From: Desulfovibrio sp. Marseille-P6017
GTDB taxonomy: Bacteria; Bacillota_A; Clostridia; Peptostreptococcales; Peptostreptococcaceae
Direction of reading: 5' to 3'
NCBI GenBank assembly: GCA_900604495.1
Contig: UWOR01000013.1
Span: 28,301-92,300, forward strand
Length of the DNA: 64,000 nucleotides
The notes under the pieces: model-generated
What the model saw: the letters and a program-made list of their open reading frames with translations, nothing else
What the model was told of the DNA's origin: nothing
The model's database searches: none
Position numbers and translations under genes: made by a program
Shown here: one piece after another, positions 1 to 8,402 of the stretch
How positions within the stretch are numbered: the stretch's first letter is position 1
How the letters are laid out: every line of letters begins with the position of its first letter

Positions 1-924
1 TATAGTACCTGTTTTTCCTCTCATAACTACAGATTGAGTTTTAGCTTTATTATTACCTATAGGAGTTACTCCCTTTAATAAATCTCCTTGAGTAATACCT
101 GTAGCAGCAAAGAATAAATCATCTCCCTTTGCTAAATCATCTATATATAATACTCTATTTATATCATCATCAGAGAATCCCATCTCATAACATCTATTTA
201 TTTCTTGATCACTTAGAGGATATATTTGCCCTTGCATATCTCCTCCCATACATTTAACAGCAGCTGCTGTTATTACACCTTCTGGACCTCCACCGATTCC
301 CATAAGCATATCTATTCCTGTATCTTCAAAACAAGTTGCTATTCCTGCTGCAACATCACCATCACTAAATACCTTTATTCTTGCTCCTAACTTTCTAGCT
401 GCTTGAACTATATAATCATGTCTTTCTCTATCTTGAGTTATTATAGTCATTTCAGAAGTCTTCTTACCTAAAGCATTTGCAACAGATATTATATTTTCCT
501 CTGCACTTTTATTTAAGTCTATAGCTCCTTTTGCTCTTGGCCCAACTATAATCTTTTTCATATACGTATCAGGTGCATTTAGTAAACTGCCTTTCGCACC
601 CATAGCTATTACCGATATTGCATTAGGAAGCCCCTTAGCTATTAGAGTTGTTCCCTCCAATGGATCAACAGCTATATCTACTTCCTTACAGTCGTCAGTT
701 TGTAAACCAACTTTCTCCCCTATATAAAGCATAGGTGCTTCATCGAGCTCACCTTCACCTATAACAACTTCGCCACTTATTTTTATAGATTCAAAAGCTC
801 TTCTCATAGCTTCAACAGCTGCACCATCTGCACCATTTTTGTCTCCTCTTCCCATAAATTTAGAAGAAACTAAAGCCGCAGCTTCTGTTACTCTTACTAA
901 CTCCAACGCCAAATTTCTATCCAT
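1..924 (-). CDS. glpX: Class II fructose-1,6-bisphosphatase (GlpX), 3' end cut by window
   Basis: Gluconeogenic enzyme that hydrolyses fructose-1,6-bisphosphate to fructose-6-phosphate in the cytosol. The reading frame is open from the window edge to an ATG at 924, preceded by a good TAAGGAG ribosome-binding site. About 308 codons are visible; GlpX proteins are about 320 residues, so only a short C-terminal piece is missing. Family motifs are present: an N-terminal MDRNLALELVRVTEAAA stretch, the metal/phosphate motif DPLEGTT near residue 86 and GIGGGPEG near residue 208. The next gene on the same strand is a tiny ORF about 220 bases upstream, so glpX probably has its own promoter. The assignment is firm; the stop codon is not visible. 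Confidence 0.95.
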   Translation of the reverse strand, partial: MDRNLALELVRVTEAAALVSSKFMGRGDKNGADGAAVEAMRRAFESIKISGEVVIGEGELDEAPMLYIGEKVGLQTDDCKEVDIAVDPLEGTTLIAKGLPNAISVIAMGAKGSLLNAPDTYMKKIIVGPRAKGAIDLNKSAEENIISVANALGKKTSEMTIITQDRERHDYIVQAARKLGARIKVFSDGDVAAGIATCFEDTGIDMLMGIGGGPEGVITAAAVKCMGGDMQGQIYPLSDQEINRCYEMGFSDDDINRVLYIDDLAKGDDLFFAATGITQGDLLKGVTPIGNNKAKTQSVVMRGKTGTI

Positions 925-1065
925 AATACGACACTCCTTAGTTATATTCACTAAAAATTATACATTATATTCATATTTTAGTAAATATACATCATTTTTT
1001 CTTTGTTTTTGTCATACTATTGTTAAAATTTTTTAAAATATATAACACACTAATCATTTTTATCA

Positions 1066-1128
1066 AACTAAAAGTAGCTATATATATATAATTTAAATAA
1101 AATTATATATATATAGCTACTTTTAGTT
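1066..1128. repeat. Perfect 29-bp inverted repeat with 5-base loop
   Basis: Positions 1066-1094 and 1100-1128 are exact reverse complements, separated by five bases. The core is an alternating TA run flanked by AACTAAAAGTAGC. It lies between the small ORF at 1145 and glpX. It may end transcription of the small gene, but no clear T-run follows on either strand, so it may instead be a protein site, an mRNA end stabiliser or a cruciform-prone element. Confidence 0.85.
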
Positions 1129-1144
1129 ATTTATAACACTAATG

Positions 1145-1255
1145 CTAGAATCCAGCTATCATACCTATTACACTTACTACACTCGTAGATACTAAAGCCA
1201 CTACTATTGTTATTGCTATTATTTTATTTCTTTTTTTAGTTTTTTGTGCTGACAT
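1145..1255 (-). CDS. 36-residue single-pass membrane protein
   Basis: A short ORF encodes MSAQKTKKRNKII followed by a hydrophobic segment of about 20 residues (roughly residues 12-34) and ends in GMIAGF. A GAGGTGG ribosome-binding site sits just upstream of the ATG at 1255. The basic N-terminus and single hydrophobic helix predict a positive-inside membrane micropeptide. It resembles in general layout the tiny Firmicutes membrane proteins of the Prli42 and DUF4044 kind, but I do not recognise it specifically. It lies between galU (upstream, same strand) and a large inverted repeat. The coding call rests on the ribosome-binding site and the strongly biased composition, so it is probable rather than certain. 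Confidence 0.65.
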   Translation of the reverse strand: MSAQKTKKRNKIIAITIVVALVSTSVVSVIGMIAGF

Positions 1256-1298
1256 CTATAAACCACCTCTCTAACTAAAAACTATATTTTATAGAGTT

Positions 1299-2192
1299 CT
1301 ACTTACTTTTATTTTTTTCTACACTTAATTTATCGCTTAAGTATTTCATAAATTCATTTTTAAGTTCAGGTCTTTTTAAAGCAAAATCTACAGTAGCCTC
1401 TAAAAAACCTAACTTATCTCCAACATCATATCTTTTACCTTCAAAAACATACGCATACATAGCTTCTTTTTTACTTAATACTTTTAAAGCATCAGTTAAT
1501 TGCACTTCTCCGTTTTTACCTGGAGGTAACATCTCTAATATGGTAAAAATTTCTGGAGTTATTATATATCTACCTAAAATCCCAATATTTGATGGAGCTT
1601 TATCTTTTTCTGGCTTTTCTACCAAATCCTTAACTTTATAAACTCTATCCTCAATATGTTTCGCAGATATTATACCATATTTATTAACTTCTTGTTCATC
1701 AACTTTTTGAACGCCAATTACAGTAGTTCTATATTCATTATAAATATCTATAATTTGCTTTAAACACGGAACTTTACTATCTACGATATCATCACCAAGC
1801 ATTACAGCAAAAGGCTCATTTCCAATAAAACTTTTCGCACAATAAATAGCATCTCCTAGTCCTTTTGGCTCTTTTTGTCTAATATAATAAATATTACTCA
1901 TATTAGATATATTTTGAACAACATCTAATAATTCTGTTTTACCTTTTTTCTCTAAATCTAGTTCAAGCTCAACAGATTTATCAAAGTGATCTTCTATAGA
2001 TTTTTTATTTTTACCTGTTATAATTAAAATTTCTTCTATTCCTGAACTCACAGCTTCTTCTATTATATATTGTAACGTTGGCTTATCTACTATAGGTAGC
2101 ATTTCTTTAGGTTGTGCCTTTGTTGCTGGCAAAAACCTAGTTCCTAATCCCGCTGCTGGTATTATAGCTTTTCTTATTTTTGGGGCAGACAT
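1299..2192 (-). CDS. galU: UTP-glucose-1-phosphate uridylyltransferase
   Basis: Makes UDP-glucose from UTP and glucose-1-phosphate for cell-surface polysaccharides and glycolipids. The product is about 297 residues, normal for bacterial GalU. Near the N-terminus it has the nucleotidyltransferase signature AAGLGTRFLPATKA (about residues 13-26), followed by KEMLPIVDKP and later VMLGDD. A longer frame starts at 2207, but the ATG at 2192 has GGAGG six bases upstream and gives the usual MSAPKIRKAIIPAAG start. It lies downstream of the exported peptidase gene, but a terminator hairpin separates them, so galU probably has its own promoter. Confidence 0.95.
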   Translation of the reverse strand: MSAPKIRKAIIPAAGLGTRFLPATKAQPKEMLPIVDKPTLQYIIEEAVSSGIEEILIITGKNKKSIEDHFDKSVELELDLEKKGKTELLDVVQNISNMSNIYYIRQKEPKGLGDAIYCAKSFIGNEPFAVMLGDDIVDSKVPCLKQIIDIYNEYRTTVIGVQKVDEQEVNKYGIISAKHIEDRVYKVKDLVEKPEKDKAPSNIGILGRYIITPEIFTILEMLPPGKNGEVQLTDALKVLSKKEAMYAYVFEGKRYDVGDKLGFLEATVDFALKRPELKNEFMKYLSDKLSVEKNKSK

Positions 2193-2215
2193 TATATATA
2201 CCTCCATATTAAAAT

Positions 2216-2245
2216 GGGCTGTTTTAATATTAATAAAACAAGCCC
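2216..2245 (-). terminator. Intrinsic terminator after the exported peptidase gene
   Basis: On the minus strand GGGCTTGTTTT and AAAACAGCCC pair around an AT loop, followed by ATTTTAAT. It sits just after the stop of the pepF-type gene and before galU. The T-tract is modest. Confidence 0.6.
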
Positions 2246-2266
2246 TTTGTATTTTTAAATAAAATT

Positions 2267-4168
2267 TTATTGTTTAGCTAAGATATCTTCTAATTCTCCT
2301 ACTAAGTCATCAAATCTTTTAATAGTACTTTGTATTGGTTTTGTACTAGTTAAATTTACTCCACTATCTTTTAATATGTTTATAGGATAGTCTGAACTTC
2401 CTCTCTTTAAGAAATACATATAGTTTTCAGCTCCATTTTCATTTAAAATGGATTGAGCAAATGTAACACCTGCACAACATCCTGTTGCATACTTATATAC
2501 ATAAAAACTATTATAAAAATGTGGTATTCTAGACCATCCAACCATAGATAGCGGATCTACCTCATAACTATTTCCATAGTATTTTTTAAGAAGTTGTCCC
2601 CATATATCGTTTAATACTAAAGCATTTACACTTTTATTATCTTCTACCATTTCATGTATAGTCTTTTCAAATTCGGCATACATAGTTTGAGTATATAAAG
2701 TGTTCTTTATCAAATCTAAGTATTCTGAAATATAATAAGCTTTTTCTTTATCATCTCTTGCACCTTTTATTAATCCCTCATAAAGTAATGCTTCATTTGT
2801 AGTTGAGGCCACCTCATGGGTAAATATAGATGGACTTGAGTTAAAGTAATTTTGATTTTTAGAGCTTAGATATTCATATATAGCATGTCCTAATTCATGA
2901 GATAATGTCGACACTGCTCCTAATGAGTTATTATAATTTAGTAAAACATAAGGATGATTGTCATATACAGATAAGCAATACCCTCCACTTACCTTGTTAT
3001 CATTAGAGTAAACATCTACCCATCTTTCATTAAATGCTTTGTATACTATATCAGCGTACTCCTCACCTAATGGTGACATTGCTGAATATACCATAGTTTG
3101 TGCTTTATCATAAGTTATATTACCATCTACAGGCTCTACTATAGGAACAAACATATCATAATAGTATACCTTATCTAGGTTTAATACTTTTTTTCTTAAG
3201 TCTATATACTTATGTAAACTCTTAGTATTTTTACTTACTGTATCTATTAAACTATCATATACCTTTGTATCTATATCATCTGACTTTAAATACATATCCA
3301 ATGATGATTTATATCCTCTTGCTGATGAATAAAAAATGTTTTTCTTAACTTGTCCTATTAGCAATGCTGATAGTGTATTTACATTATCATTATAAGGAAT
3401 AAACTCACTTTTATATGCAGACTTTCTTTCTTCTCTATTAATAGAACCTATTTCAGTTGCATATTGACCTGGAGTAAGATTAGTTTTTTTATCCATATTT
3501 TTGAAAAGCTCATACGCATTACCTGGTAAACTCGCAAGAGCAGATGCATTATTTAATAAATTTTCCTCTTTATCTTCTAAATAATGATCTTTATTTCTTC
3601 TAATATCATTTATATACATTCCATATTTTTTATTTATCTTATTATTCCTCATAAATTTATCATAATCTTTATCTGATAACTTTAATATTTCAAGCTCTAA
3701 ATCAGAGCATATAGATGAATATTCTTTATACGCTTTATTTACTTCTTCATTCATATCAAGATATTTATATGAGTTCTTATTAGTATCTTGTTTTAATTTA
3801 GGGTAAGCGCATAATTTATTTAATCTTATATCTAACTTTTCTTTTATATCTAAAGCAAAGGCTAGATGCGTTTCTGATTTCGTTACTTTGCCTATATAGT
3901 TTTTAAGTTCTTTTATATCTTTTCTAAAAGATTTTAACTCACTTTTCCACTGCTCATCGTTTTTGAATAATGATTCTAAATTCCATGTTACCTTTGTGTA
4001 ATCAATCTTAGTTTTATCTGATTCAGATTCATTATCTTTTTCATCTTTTGTATACATAACAGTAAGATAGTTATCTTCTTGTGATTGCGCGGCTTCACTA
4101 GTTATGAATACACTGGAAAAAATCATCAATAAAGACATTAAAATTATTTTTGTAAACTTTATCCCCAT
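2267..4168 (-). CDS. pepF: Exported oligoendopeptidase F (M3 family metallopeptidase)
   Basis: Zinc endopeptidase of the M3/PepF family that cleaves short peptides. The product is about 633 residues. The zinc site HELGH lies near residue 423, and a second conserved stretch FTHEVASTTNE near residue 450 supplies the third ligand. A signal peptide is evident: MGIKFTK, a hydrophobic core, then SEA-A with likely cleavage near residue 26. Most PepF enzymes are cytosolic, so export is unusual and suggests a role in digesting external peptides. The frame extends to a GTG at 4186, but the ATG at 4168 follows AAAGGATGG and starts a clean signal peptide. A promoter-like TTGAAT, 17 bases, TAATAT lies at 4223-4251 (minus strand). 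The ribosome-binding site is part of a 7-bp hairpin. Confidence 0.9.
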   Translation of the reverse strand: MGIKFTKIILMSLLMIFSSVFITSEAAQSQEDNYLTVMYTKDEKDNESESDKTKIDYTKVTWNLESLFKNDEQWKSELKSFRKDIKELKNYIGKVTKSETHLAFALDIKEKLDIRLNKLCAYPKLKQDTNKNSYKYLDMNEEVNKAYKEYSSICSDLELEILKLSDKDYDKFMRNNKINKKYGMYINDIRRNKDHYLEDKEENLLNNASALASLPGNAYELFKNMDKKTNLTPGQYATEIGSINREERKSAYKSEFIPYNDNVNTLSALLIGQVKKNIFYSSARGYKSSLDMYLKSDDIDTKVYDSLIDTVSKNTKSLHKYIDLRKKVLNLDKVYYYDMFVPIVEPVDGNITYDKAQTMVYSAMSPLGEEYADIVYKAFNERWVDVYSNDNKVSGGYCLSVYDNHPYVLLNYNNSLGAVSTLSHELGHAIYEYLSSKNQNYFNSSPSIFTHEVASTTNEALLYEGLIKGARDDKEKAYYISEYLDLIKNTLYTQTMYAEFEKTIHEMVEDNKSVNALVLNDIWGQLLKKYYGNSYEVDPLSMVGWSRIPHFYNSFYVYKYATGCCAGVTFAQSILNENGAENYMYFLKRGSSDYPINILKDSGVNLTSTKPIQSTIKRFDDLVGELEDILAKQ

Positions 4169-4174
4169 AAAAAT

Positions 4175-4210
4175 CCATCCTTTCACTAAGTATACTTAAT
4201 ATTAGGATGG
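4175..4210 (-). promoter_or_regulatory. Leader hairpin that pairs with the pepF ribosome-binding site
   Basis: In the transcript CCATCCT (4204-4210) can pair with AGGATGG (4175-4181), which contains the ribosome-binding site. The internal palindrome TAAGTATACTTA could extend the fold. Structure is inferred from sequence only; translational control is a hypothesis. Confidence 0.45.
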
Positions 4211-4222
4211 CTTCTTTTAGCT

Positions 4223-4251
4223 ATATTATTCAAAGTTTACCATTTATTCAA
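4223..4251 (-). promoter_or_regulatory. Sigma-A-type promoter of pepF
   Basis: On the minus strand there is TTGAAT at 4246-4251 (−35), a 17-base spacer and TAATAT at 4223-4228 (−10). It is placed about 55 bases before the pepF start. Confidence 0.55.
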
Positions 4252-4259
4252 ATTTATCT

Positions 4260-4605
4260 ACAAAACTTATCCACATACTTATCAACATATTAACAGTTAA
4301 TGATTTATTCTATAAGTTAGTTATTTCAGTTATTTATACTTATAGTTAATTATTTTATTTATTCTTTTCTACTTATTTATTCACACTTTTTAAATATTTA
4401 TCAACAAATTACAACGAAAAATCGTGCAATTTTGTTGATAATTGTCCAAAATTCATAGTTAATGAAACTAAATATTTTTATTTTAATTTTGTTGAAGTTT
4501 GTCGAAGTTTGGAATTTCAACATTTATATATATTTACACTTACTTTTATAAGTTATCCACATTTTATTAACATTTACTTAACTTAATATATTTTTACTTT
4601 AATTT
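4260..4605. other. Non-coding region with DnaA-box cluster and Spo0A-box-like pair
   Basis: This AT-rich gap holds no gene. Three sites match the DnaA-box consensus TTWTNCACA exactly: TTATCCACA at 4267-4275, TTATTCACA at 4377-4385 and TTATCCACA at 4553-4561. Three more differ at one base (TTATCAACA at 4279-4287 and 4398-4406, and its complement at 4433-4441). A Spo0A-box core TGTCGAA is at 4500-4506, with a one-mismatch copy TGTTGAA ten bases to its left at 4490-4496. The region lies downstream of spoIIE and upstream of the pepF promoter. There is no dnaA or dnaN here, so it is not the chromosome origin. Binding is inferred from consensus only. Confidence 0.5.
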
Positions 4606-6969
4606 CTACGAAATTACCCTTGTAACTAAAACTGTCATATCATCTTCCACTTCTCCTAACTGTAATTCTAACGCTCTATCTAATATTTTATTAGCTATTT
4701 CTTTTGGATTCGTAGAATCAATTTTTTGTAAGAAGTATATTAACCAGTTATCACCAAAATTATTACTCTTACCTGCATCAATAATTCCATCTGAAACCAT
4801 AATTATATAATCGCCATTATTAATTTTGGTTCTATGTCTATCCATTTTTACATCTGATAATATCCCTACAGGTAGAGATGAAGATGAAATTAAGTCAACA
4901 TCACCGTTATCTCGTTTTATATAAGAAGGGCAAGCTCCCATTTTTACAGTTTCCATTACACCTTTTTTCAAATCAATCATACCTAAATCTAAAGTTGAAA
5001 ACATCTCATCTGAAGATTTAAGTAATAGCATATTATTTATTGTATTTATTACTATTTCATTCTCAATTCTGGCTTCAATCATTTTTTCTAATATGTCTAT
5101 AGTAACCGATGATTCATCATATGCTCTCTTTCCTTTTCCCATACCATCACTAATAGCCATTATATATTTTCCATCACTAACTTCCATATATGTATAATTA
5201 TCACCAGAAAGAACATACCCATCTCTAGACATATATGCAACTTCAGTTATTGCTTTATAGACTTGAGCTTTAGTTAATTTAATTGTACAGTTTGAACCTA
5301 AAGTATGACATCCAACCTTTTGAATGGATAACTTCTCATCTAAACAATTTTCTACTATACTTTTTAGTTTTTTATCACAAAGATATCCATTACTACAAGT
5401 TCTTTTCTCTATAGTTATTTCAAAATCATCACCTTTAGTTAAATAATTTATTTTATTTATATCAATATTATTTCTTTCAAACTCATCACAAAGTCCTTTT
5501 TCTTTTTCTAAATCTATACTTATATTAGTTTCCAAATCCTTAGATAAATTCTCTATTGATTTTGATATATTCCTAATTTGATTAGCTATTAATTTTCTAC
5601 TTTCTGCAAACTTAGCATTCCAATCATAATCTAATGCAAATAATTTATAATAATAATTAGCAACTTTAGCTATTACTTCAGGTTTCATGCACTCTTTTCT
5701 AAATGCATCTGGTATAACTTGAGGTGTTGCCTCACCATAATCCTCTATATTTTCAATTAACCTATACATTAATTTATAAGTATGATTAAATCTAGTTTCC
5801 CAACACATTCTTTTCATACTACAGTTTGCACATTCATCATTATGTATCATATCTATTAAGTTAGTTATATCTTTTTCTTCTATAACTTTATCTCTTTCTC
5901 TTATCTTATCGAATGTATTAGCAAGCTCACTATAAGTCTTTTGAATATCCATAAGTCTACTATTAGTAAGTTTCTTACTTCTATTTATATAATCATAAAC
6001 TATTTCATTTGAACTTATATTACTTTTTACAAGCTTATCTATTTTATCAAAGAATGATTTCGGTAATAAAATTACTATTAGAGATGAAATTAATATGTCT
6101 CTTATTTCCATGATATTTGAACTTATTCCAGAAGTATAAGAGTACATAATTATCCAACTTAATATATATCCTAAAATACAAAAATATTTATTTAACCTAG
6201 TAAAAGCTCCTCCTACTAATCCTGCAAAAGAATATATCCCCATGTATACTGCTGAGGTTATATTATTTATTATAAAAGCAACTCCTACTACTACCCCACT
6301 AGTAGCACCCATAGCTGATCCTCCAACTATAGCTGCTATTAAAATTAACATGGTAGAAAGAACTGATCTAATTGATACACCGAATGCTGATATACTACCA
6401 ATCCCCATTATACTAAATGTGACTAATAGACTTATAGATATTGCTTCCTCAAGTCTCACGGACGCCCGATTATTACAATTAATAATAAGAGAAACACCAA
6501 ATGTAAATGTATATATAAAAATAAATAATAGAACAGCTTCCATACCTATTAGCAACAAGTCATAAATATATTTGCTACCGATTAAAGCTTGTCCAATAGA
6601 AGTTGCTAGAAGTATAAACATTCCTACTATGCTTACTTTTAAAATAGACGGAACTTTTTTTAACTGGCTACTTATAAGTAACACCGTTACTAAGGCAATC
6701 GAATATTTAAATATACTTCCTGTATCATTTCCTGATGATATTATTCCTAATAATGTAGACACAAAAACTGGATATTTATATCTATCAAACTTACTTATAC
6801 ATATGAAAAATGCTAAACCTAAAGGAGCTATCGAATCGATTAATATCGAACGACTTAGTAAAAACCCCATTATTATAAATACAATTGTATTAGCATCAAC
6901 GAATCTACTTATTCCTAGATTATTCAAACTCATATGTTTTCGCTTTAAAGAACTTAAAGTTTTTTCCAT
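4606..6969 (-). CDS. spoIIE: Stage II sporulation protein E, PP2C-type phosphatase
   Basis: Membrane-bound serine phosphatase that dephosphorylates SpoIIAA and so activates sigma-F in the forespore; it also localises to the asymmetric septum. The product is 787 residues, close to the family length. Residues about 30-310 are a run of hydrophobic segments (about ten helices). The middle region has a cysteine pair motif (NDECANCSMKRMCW near residue 375). The C-terminal third is a PP2C phosphatase with AISDGMGKG near residue 605 and IIMVSDGI near residue 730. The ATG at 6969 has GAGGAGG seven bases upstream. That ribosome-binding site lies in a long hairpin. ppx is 90 bases upstream on the same strand. 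Confidence 0.96.
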   Translation of the reverse strand: MEKTLSSLKRKHMSLNNLGISRFVDANTIVFIIMGFLLSRSILIDSIAPLGLAFFICISKFDRYKYPVFVSTLLGIISSGNDTGSIFKYSIALVTVLLISSQLKKVPSILKVSIVGMFILLATSIGQALIGSKYIYDLLLIGMEAVLLFIFIYTFTFGVSLIINCNNRASVRLEEAISISLLVTFSIMGIGSISAFGVSIRSVLSTMLILIAAIVGGSAMGATSGVVVGVAFIINNITSAVYMGIYSFAGLVGGAFTRLNKYFCILGYILSWIIMYSYTSGISSNIMEIRDILISSLIVILLPKSFFDKIDKLVKSNISSNEIVYDYINRSKKLTNSRLMDIQKTYSELANTFDKIRERDKVIEEKDITNLIDMIHNDECANCSMKRMCWETRFNHTYKLMYRLIENIEDYGEATPQVIPDAFRKECMKPEVIAKVANYYYKLFALDYDWNAKFAESRKLIANQIRNISKSIENLSKDLETNISIDLEKEKGLCDEFERNNIDINKINYLTKGDDFEITIEKRTCSNGYLCDKKLKSIVENCLDEKLSIQKVGCHTLGSNCTIKLTKAQVYKAITEVAYMSRDGYVLSGDNYTYMEVSDGKYIMAISDGMGKGKRAYDESSVTIDILEKMIEARIENEIVINTINNMLLLKSSDEMFSTLDLGMIDLKKGVMETVKMGACPSYIKRDNGDVDLISSSSLPVGILSDVKMDRHRTKINNGDYIIMVSDGIIDAGKSNNFGDNWLIYFLQKIDSTNPKEIANKILDRALELQLGEVEDDMTVLVTRVIS

Positions 6970-6972
6970 AAC

Positions 6973-7021
6973 AAAACCTCCTCATTTGTTTATACAAGAA
7001 ATTGTAACAAAGAGGAGTTTT
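6973..7021 (-). promoter_or_regulatory. Hairpin enclosing the spoIIE ribosome-binding site
   Basis: The minus-strand RNA can form AAAACTCCTC paired with GAGGAGGTTTT (one bulge), then TTTGTT with AACAAA and ACAA with TTGT, around a TTTC loop. That is roughly 20 pairs, and the Shine-Dalgarno GAGGAGG at 6977-6983 is buried in the stem. It could be a terminator for ppx, a translational block on spoIIE, or both. Confidence 0.6.
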
Positions 7022-7058
7022 CTTTTTTGTCATATTAAGTTATCAGTCAATGAAAAAA

Positions 7059-7979
7059 TTAAGACATCTTTTTTGATTTTAGACATATTAGGCCTTCCAA
7101 ATTATCGTATTCACTTACCATAATCTCACTTAATTCTAATTTTTTCATTATTATATGTAAAATTTCTACACCTGCTGTTATAATATCAGCACGCTTACTT
7201 TGTAGCCCTTTTAAAGTTTTTTTATCATTTAATGTCATCTTTTTTAATTTTTGTAGAATATTTTCTATATCATTAATATTCACTATACTATTATGTATTT
7301 TTTCCATAGAATACACTTCTAATTCTTGATTCATAGCAGATAAAGATGTTATTGTTCCACCAATACCAACAAGCTTATTTATATCTTTAGATTTTAGAAT
7401 ACTTATAGTTCCGTTAATTTCTTTTTCAATAAACTCAATCATCATATCATATTCATAATCATCAATTACATCTGTTGTTAAAAACTTCTCAGTCATTCTT
7501 AGTGCTCCTACATTTTCACTTTTTGCAAAATCAATACCATTATCATTTCCAAGAATAAATTCTGTAGATCCTCCACCTATATCAATAACTAATGTATTAT
7601 TCTCTGCATTTGCTCCCTTAATAACTCCCAAGAATCCTAAATTAGATTCCTCATTCCCACTTATAATCTCAACATCTACCCCAGCTTCTACTTTTGCTCT
7701 TTTTATAAAGTCATCACTATTTTTGCTATCTCTAAGAGCTGATGTTCCTATACAATAAATATGTTCACACAATTCTTCATCACTTATACTCTTAAATTCT
7801 TTCAAAGCATCTATATTTCTTTTCATTGCCTCTTCAGTAATAAATCCATTTTCATCAACACCCTTTCCTATTCTTGTAGTATTAACGAACTTCTTTCTAT
7901 TAAAAAGTTCTCCATCTATATAATCACAAACTAAAAGTCTCATAGAATTAGTTCCAATATCAATAGCTGATAATCTCAT
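7059..7979 (-). CDS. ppx: Exopolyphosphatase / pppGpp phosphohydrolase family (Ppx/GppA)
   Basis: ASKHA-fold phosphatase that hydrolyses polyphosphate or the gamma/5'-phosphate of pppGpp. The product is 306 residues, matching the short Ppx form without the HD-like C-terminal domain. The N-terminal phosphate loop AIDIGTNSMRLLVCD spans about residues 5-19. The second phosphate loop VIDIGGGSTEF is near residue 129, and GIGGTITSL is near residue 205. AGGAGG precedes the ATG at 7979 with a long spacing of about 11 bases. It is upstream of spoIIE on the same strand. Substrate preference between polyphosphate and pppGpp cannot be read from the sequence. Confidence 0.9.
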   Translation of the reverse strand: MRLSAIDIGTNSMRLLVCDYIDGELFNRKKFVNTTRIGKGVDENGFITEEAMKRNIDALKEFKSISDEELCEHIYCIGTSALRDSKNSDDFIKRAKVEAGVDVEIISGNEESNLGFLGVIKGANAENNTLVIDIGGGSTEFILGNDNGIDFAKSENVGALRMTEKFLTTDVIDDYEYDMMIEFIEKEINGTISILKSKDINKLVGIGGTITSLSAMNQELEVYSMEKIHNSIVNINDIENILQKLKKMTLNDKKTLKGLQSKRADIITAGVEILHIIMKKLELSEIMVSEYDNLEGLICLKSKKMS

Positions 7980-8081
7980 AAAATCCCTAACCTCCTAAAA
8001 TATATTCTAAATATAAAGATATTATTCCATACTTATCGTATATATTATACACTCTATAGTAACCTATAAACATATAAAAAT

Positions 8082-8115
8082 AGACTGATGATAAATTTCT
8101 ATTTATCATCAGTCT
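8082..8115 (-). terminator. Intrinsic terminator overlapping the end of divIC
   Basis: A perfect 15-bp stem (8082-8096 and 8101-8115) with a four-base loop is followed on the minus strand by ATTTTTATATG. The left half overlaps the last codons of the divIC-type gene. Confidence 0.85.
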
Positions 8116-8398
8116 CAGCTTCTGTCATGTATACAATTTCATTAGGCTTAACCATGTTTAATCTTCTTCTTGCTACATCTTCTAAATCACTTTCATCTTG
8201 ACTAGATGAGATTGCTTTAAGATTATTAATTTCTCTATCAGAATCTTCTAACTTTTTATTAAGAGTTGATATTTTTAAGCTATACTCCTTATATTTTACA
8301 AGTTGAAATCCAAATCCACCTATCATTGTAAGACCTATAAATCCTAAAAATATACATAATCCTAAGTATTGTCCAGAAAATCTCTTTTGTATTTTCAT
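8099..8398 (-). CDS. divIC: Septum formation initiator DivIC/FtsB family
   Basis: Small bitopic division protein that pairs with FtsL-type partners at the septum. The 99-residue product has a basic N-terminus, one transmembrane segment at about residues 12-32 (LGLCIFLGFIGLTMIGG) and a coiled-coil stretch at about residues 38-60 (KISTLNKKLEDSDREINNL). The conserved C-terminal part, DVARRRLNMVKPNEIVY, is typical of DivIC/FtsB. The start at 8398 follows AAGGAT. The stop of yabQ is four bases upstream, and the order yabP-yabQ-divIC matches the Bacillus subtilis arrangement. The terminator at 8082-8115 closes the operon. Confidence 0.88.
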   Translation of the reverse strand: MKIQKRFSGQYLGLCIFLGFIGLTMIGGFGFQLVKYKEYSLKISTLNKKLEDSDREINNLKAISSSQDESDLEDVARRRLNMVKPNEIVYMTEAETDDK

Positions 8399-8402
8399 AT
8401 CC

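Noticed and set aside
4187..4605. Possible chromosomal origin because of DnaA boxes
   Set aside because: No dnaA, dnaN, rpmH or gyrase genes nearby; the sites flank ordinary genes. Kept only as a DnaA-box cluster.
6242..7123. Plus-strand ORFs across spoIIE
   Set aside because: Antisense shadows of a well-supported minus-strand gene; composition follows reverse codons of membrane helices.
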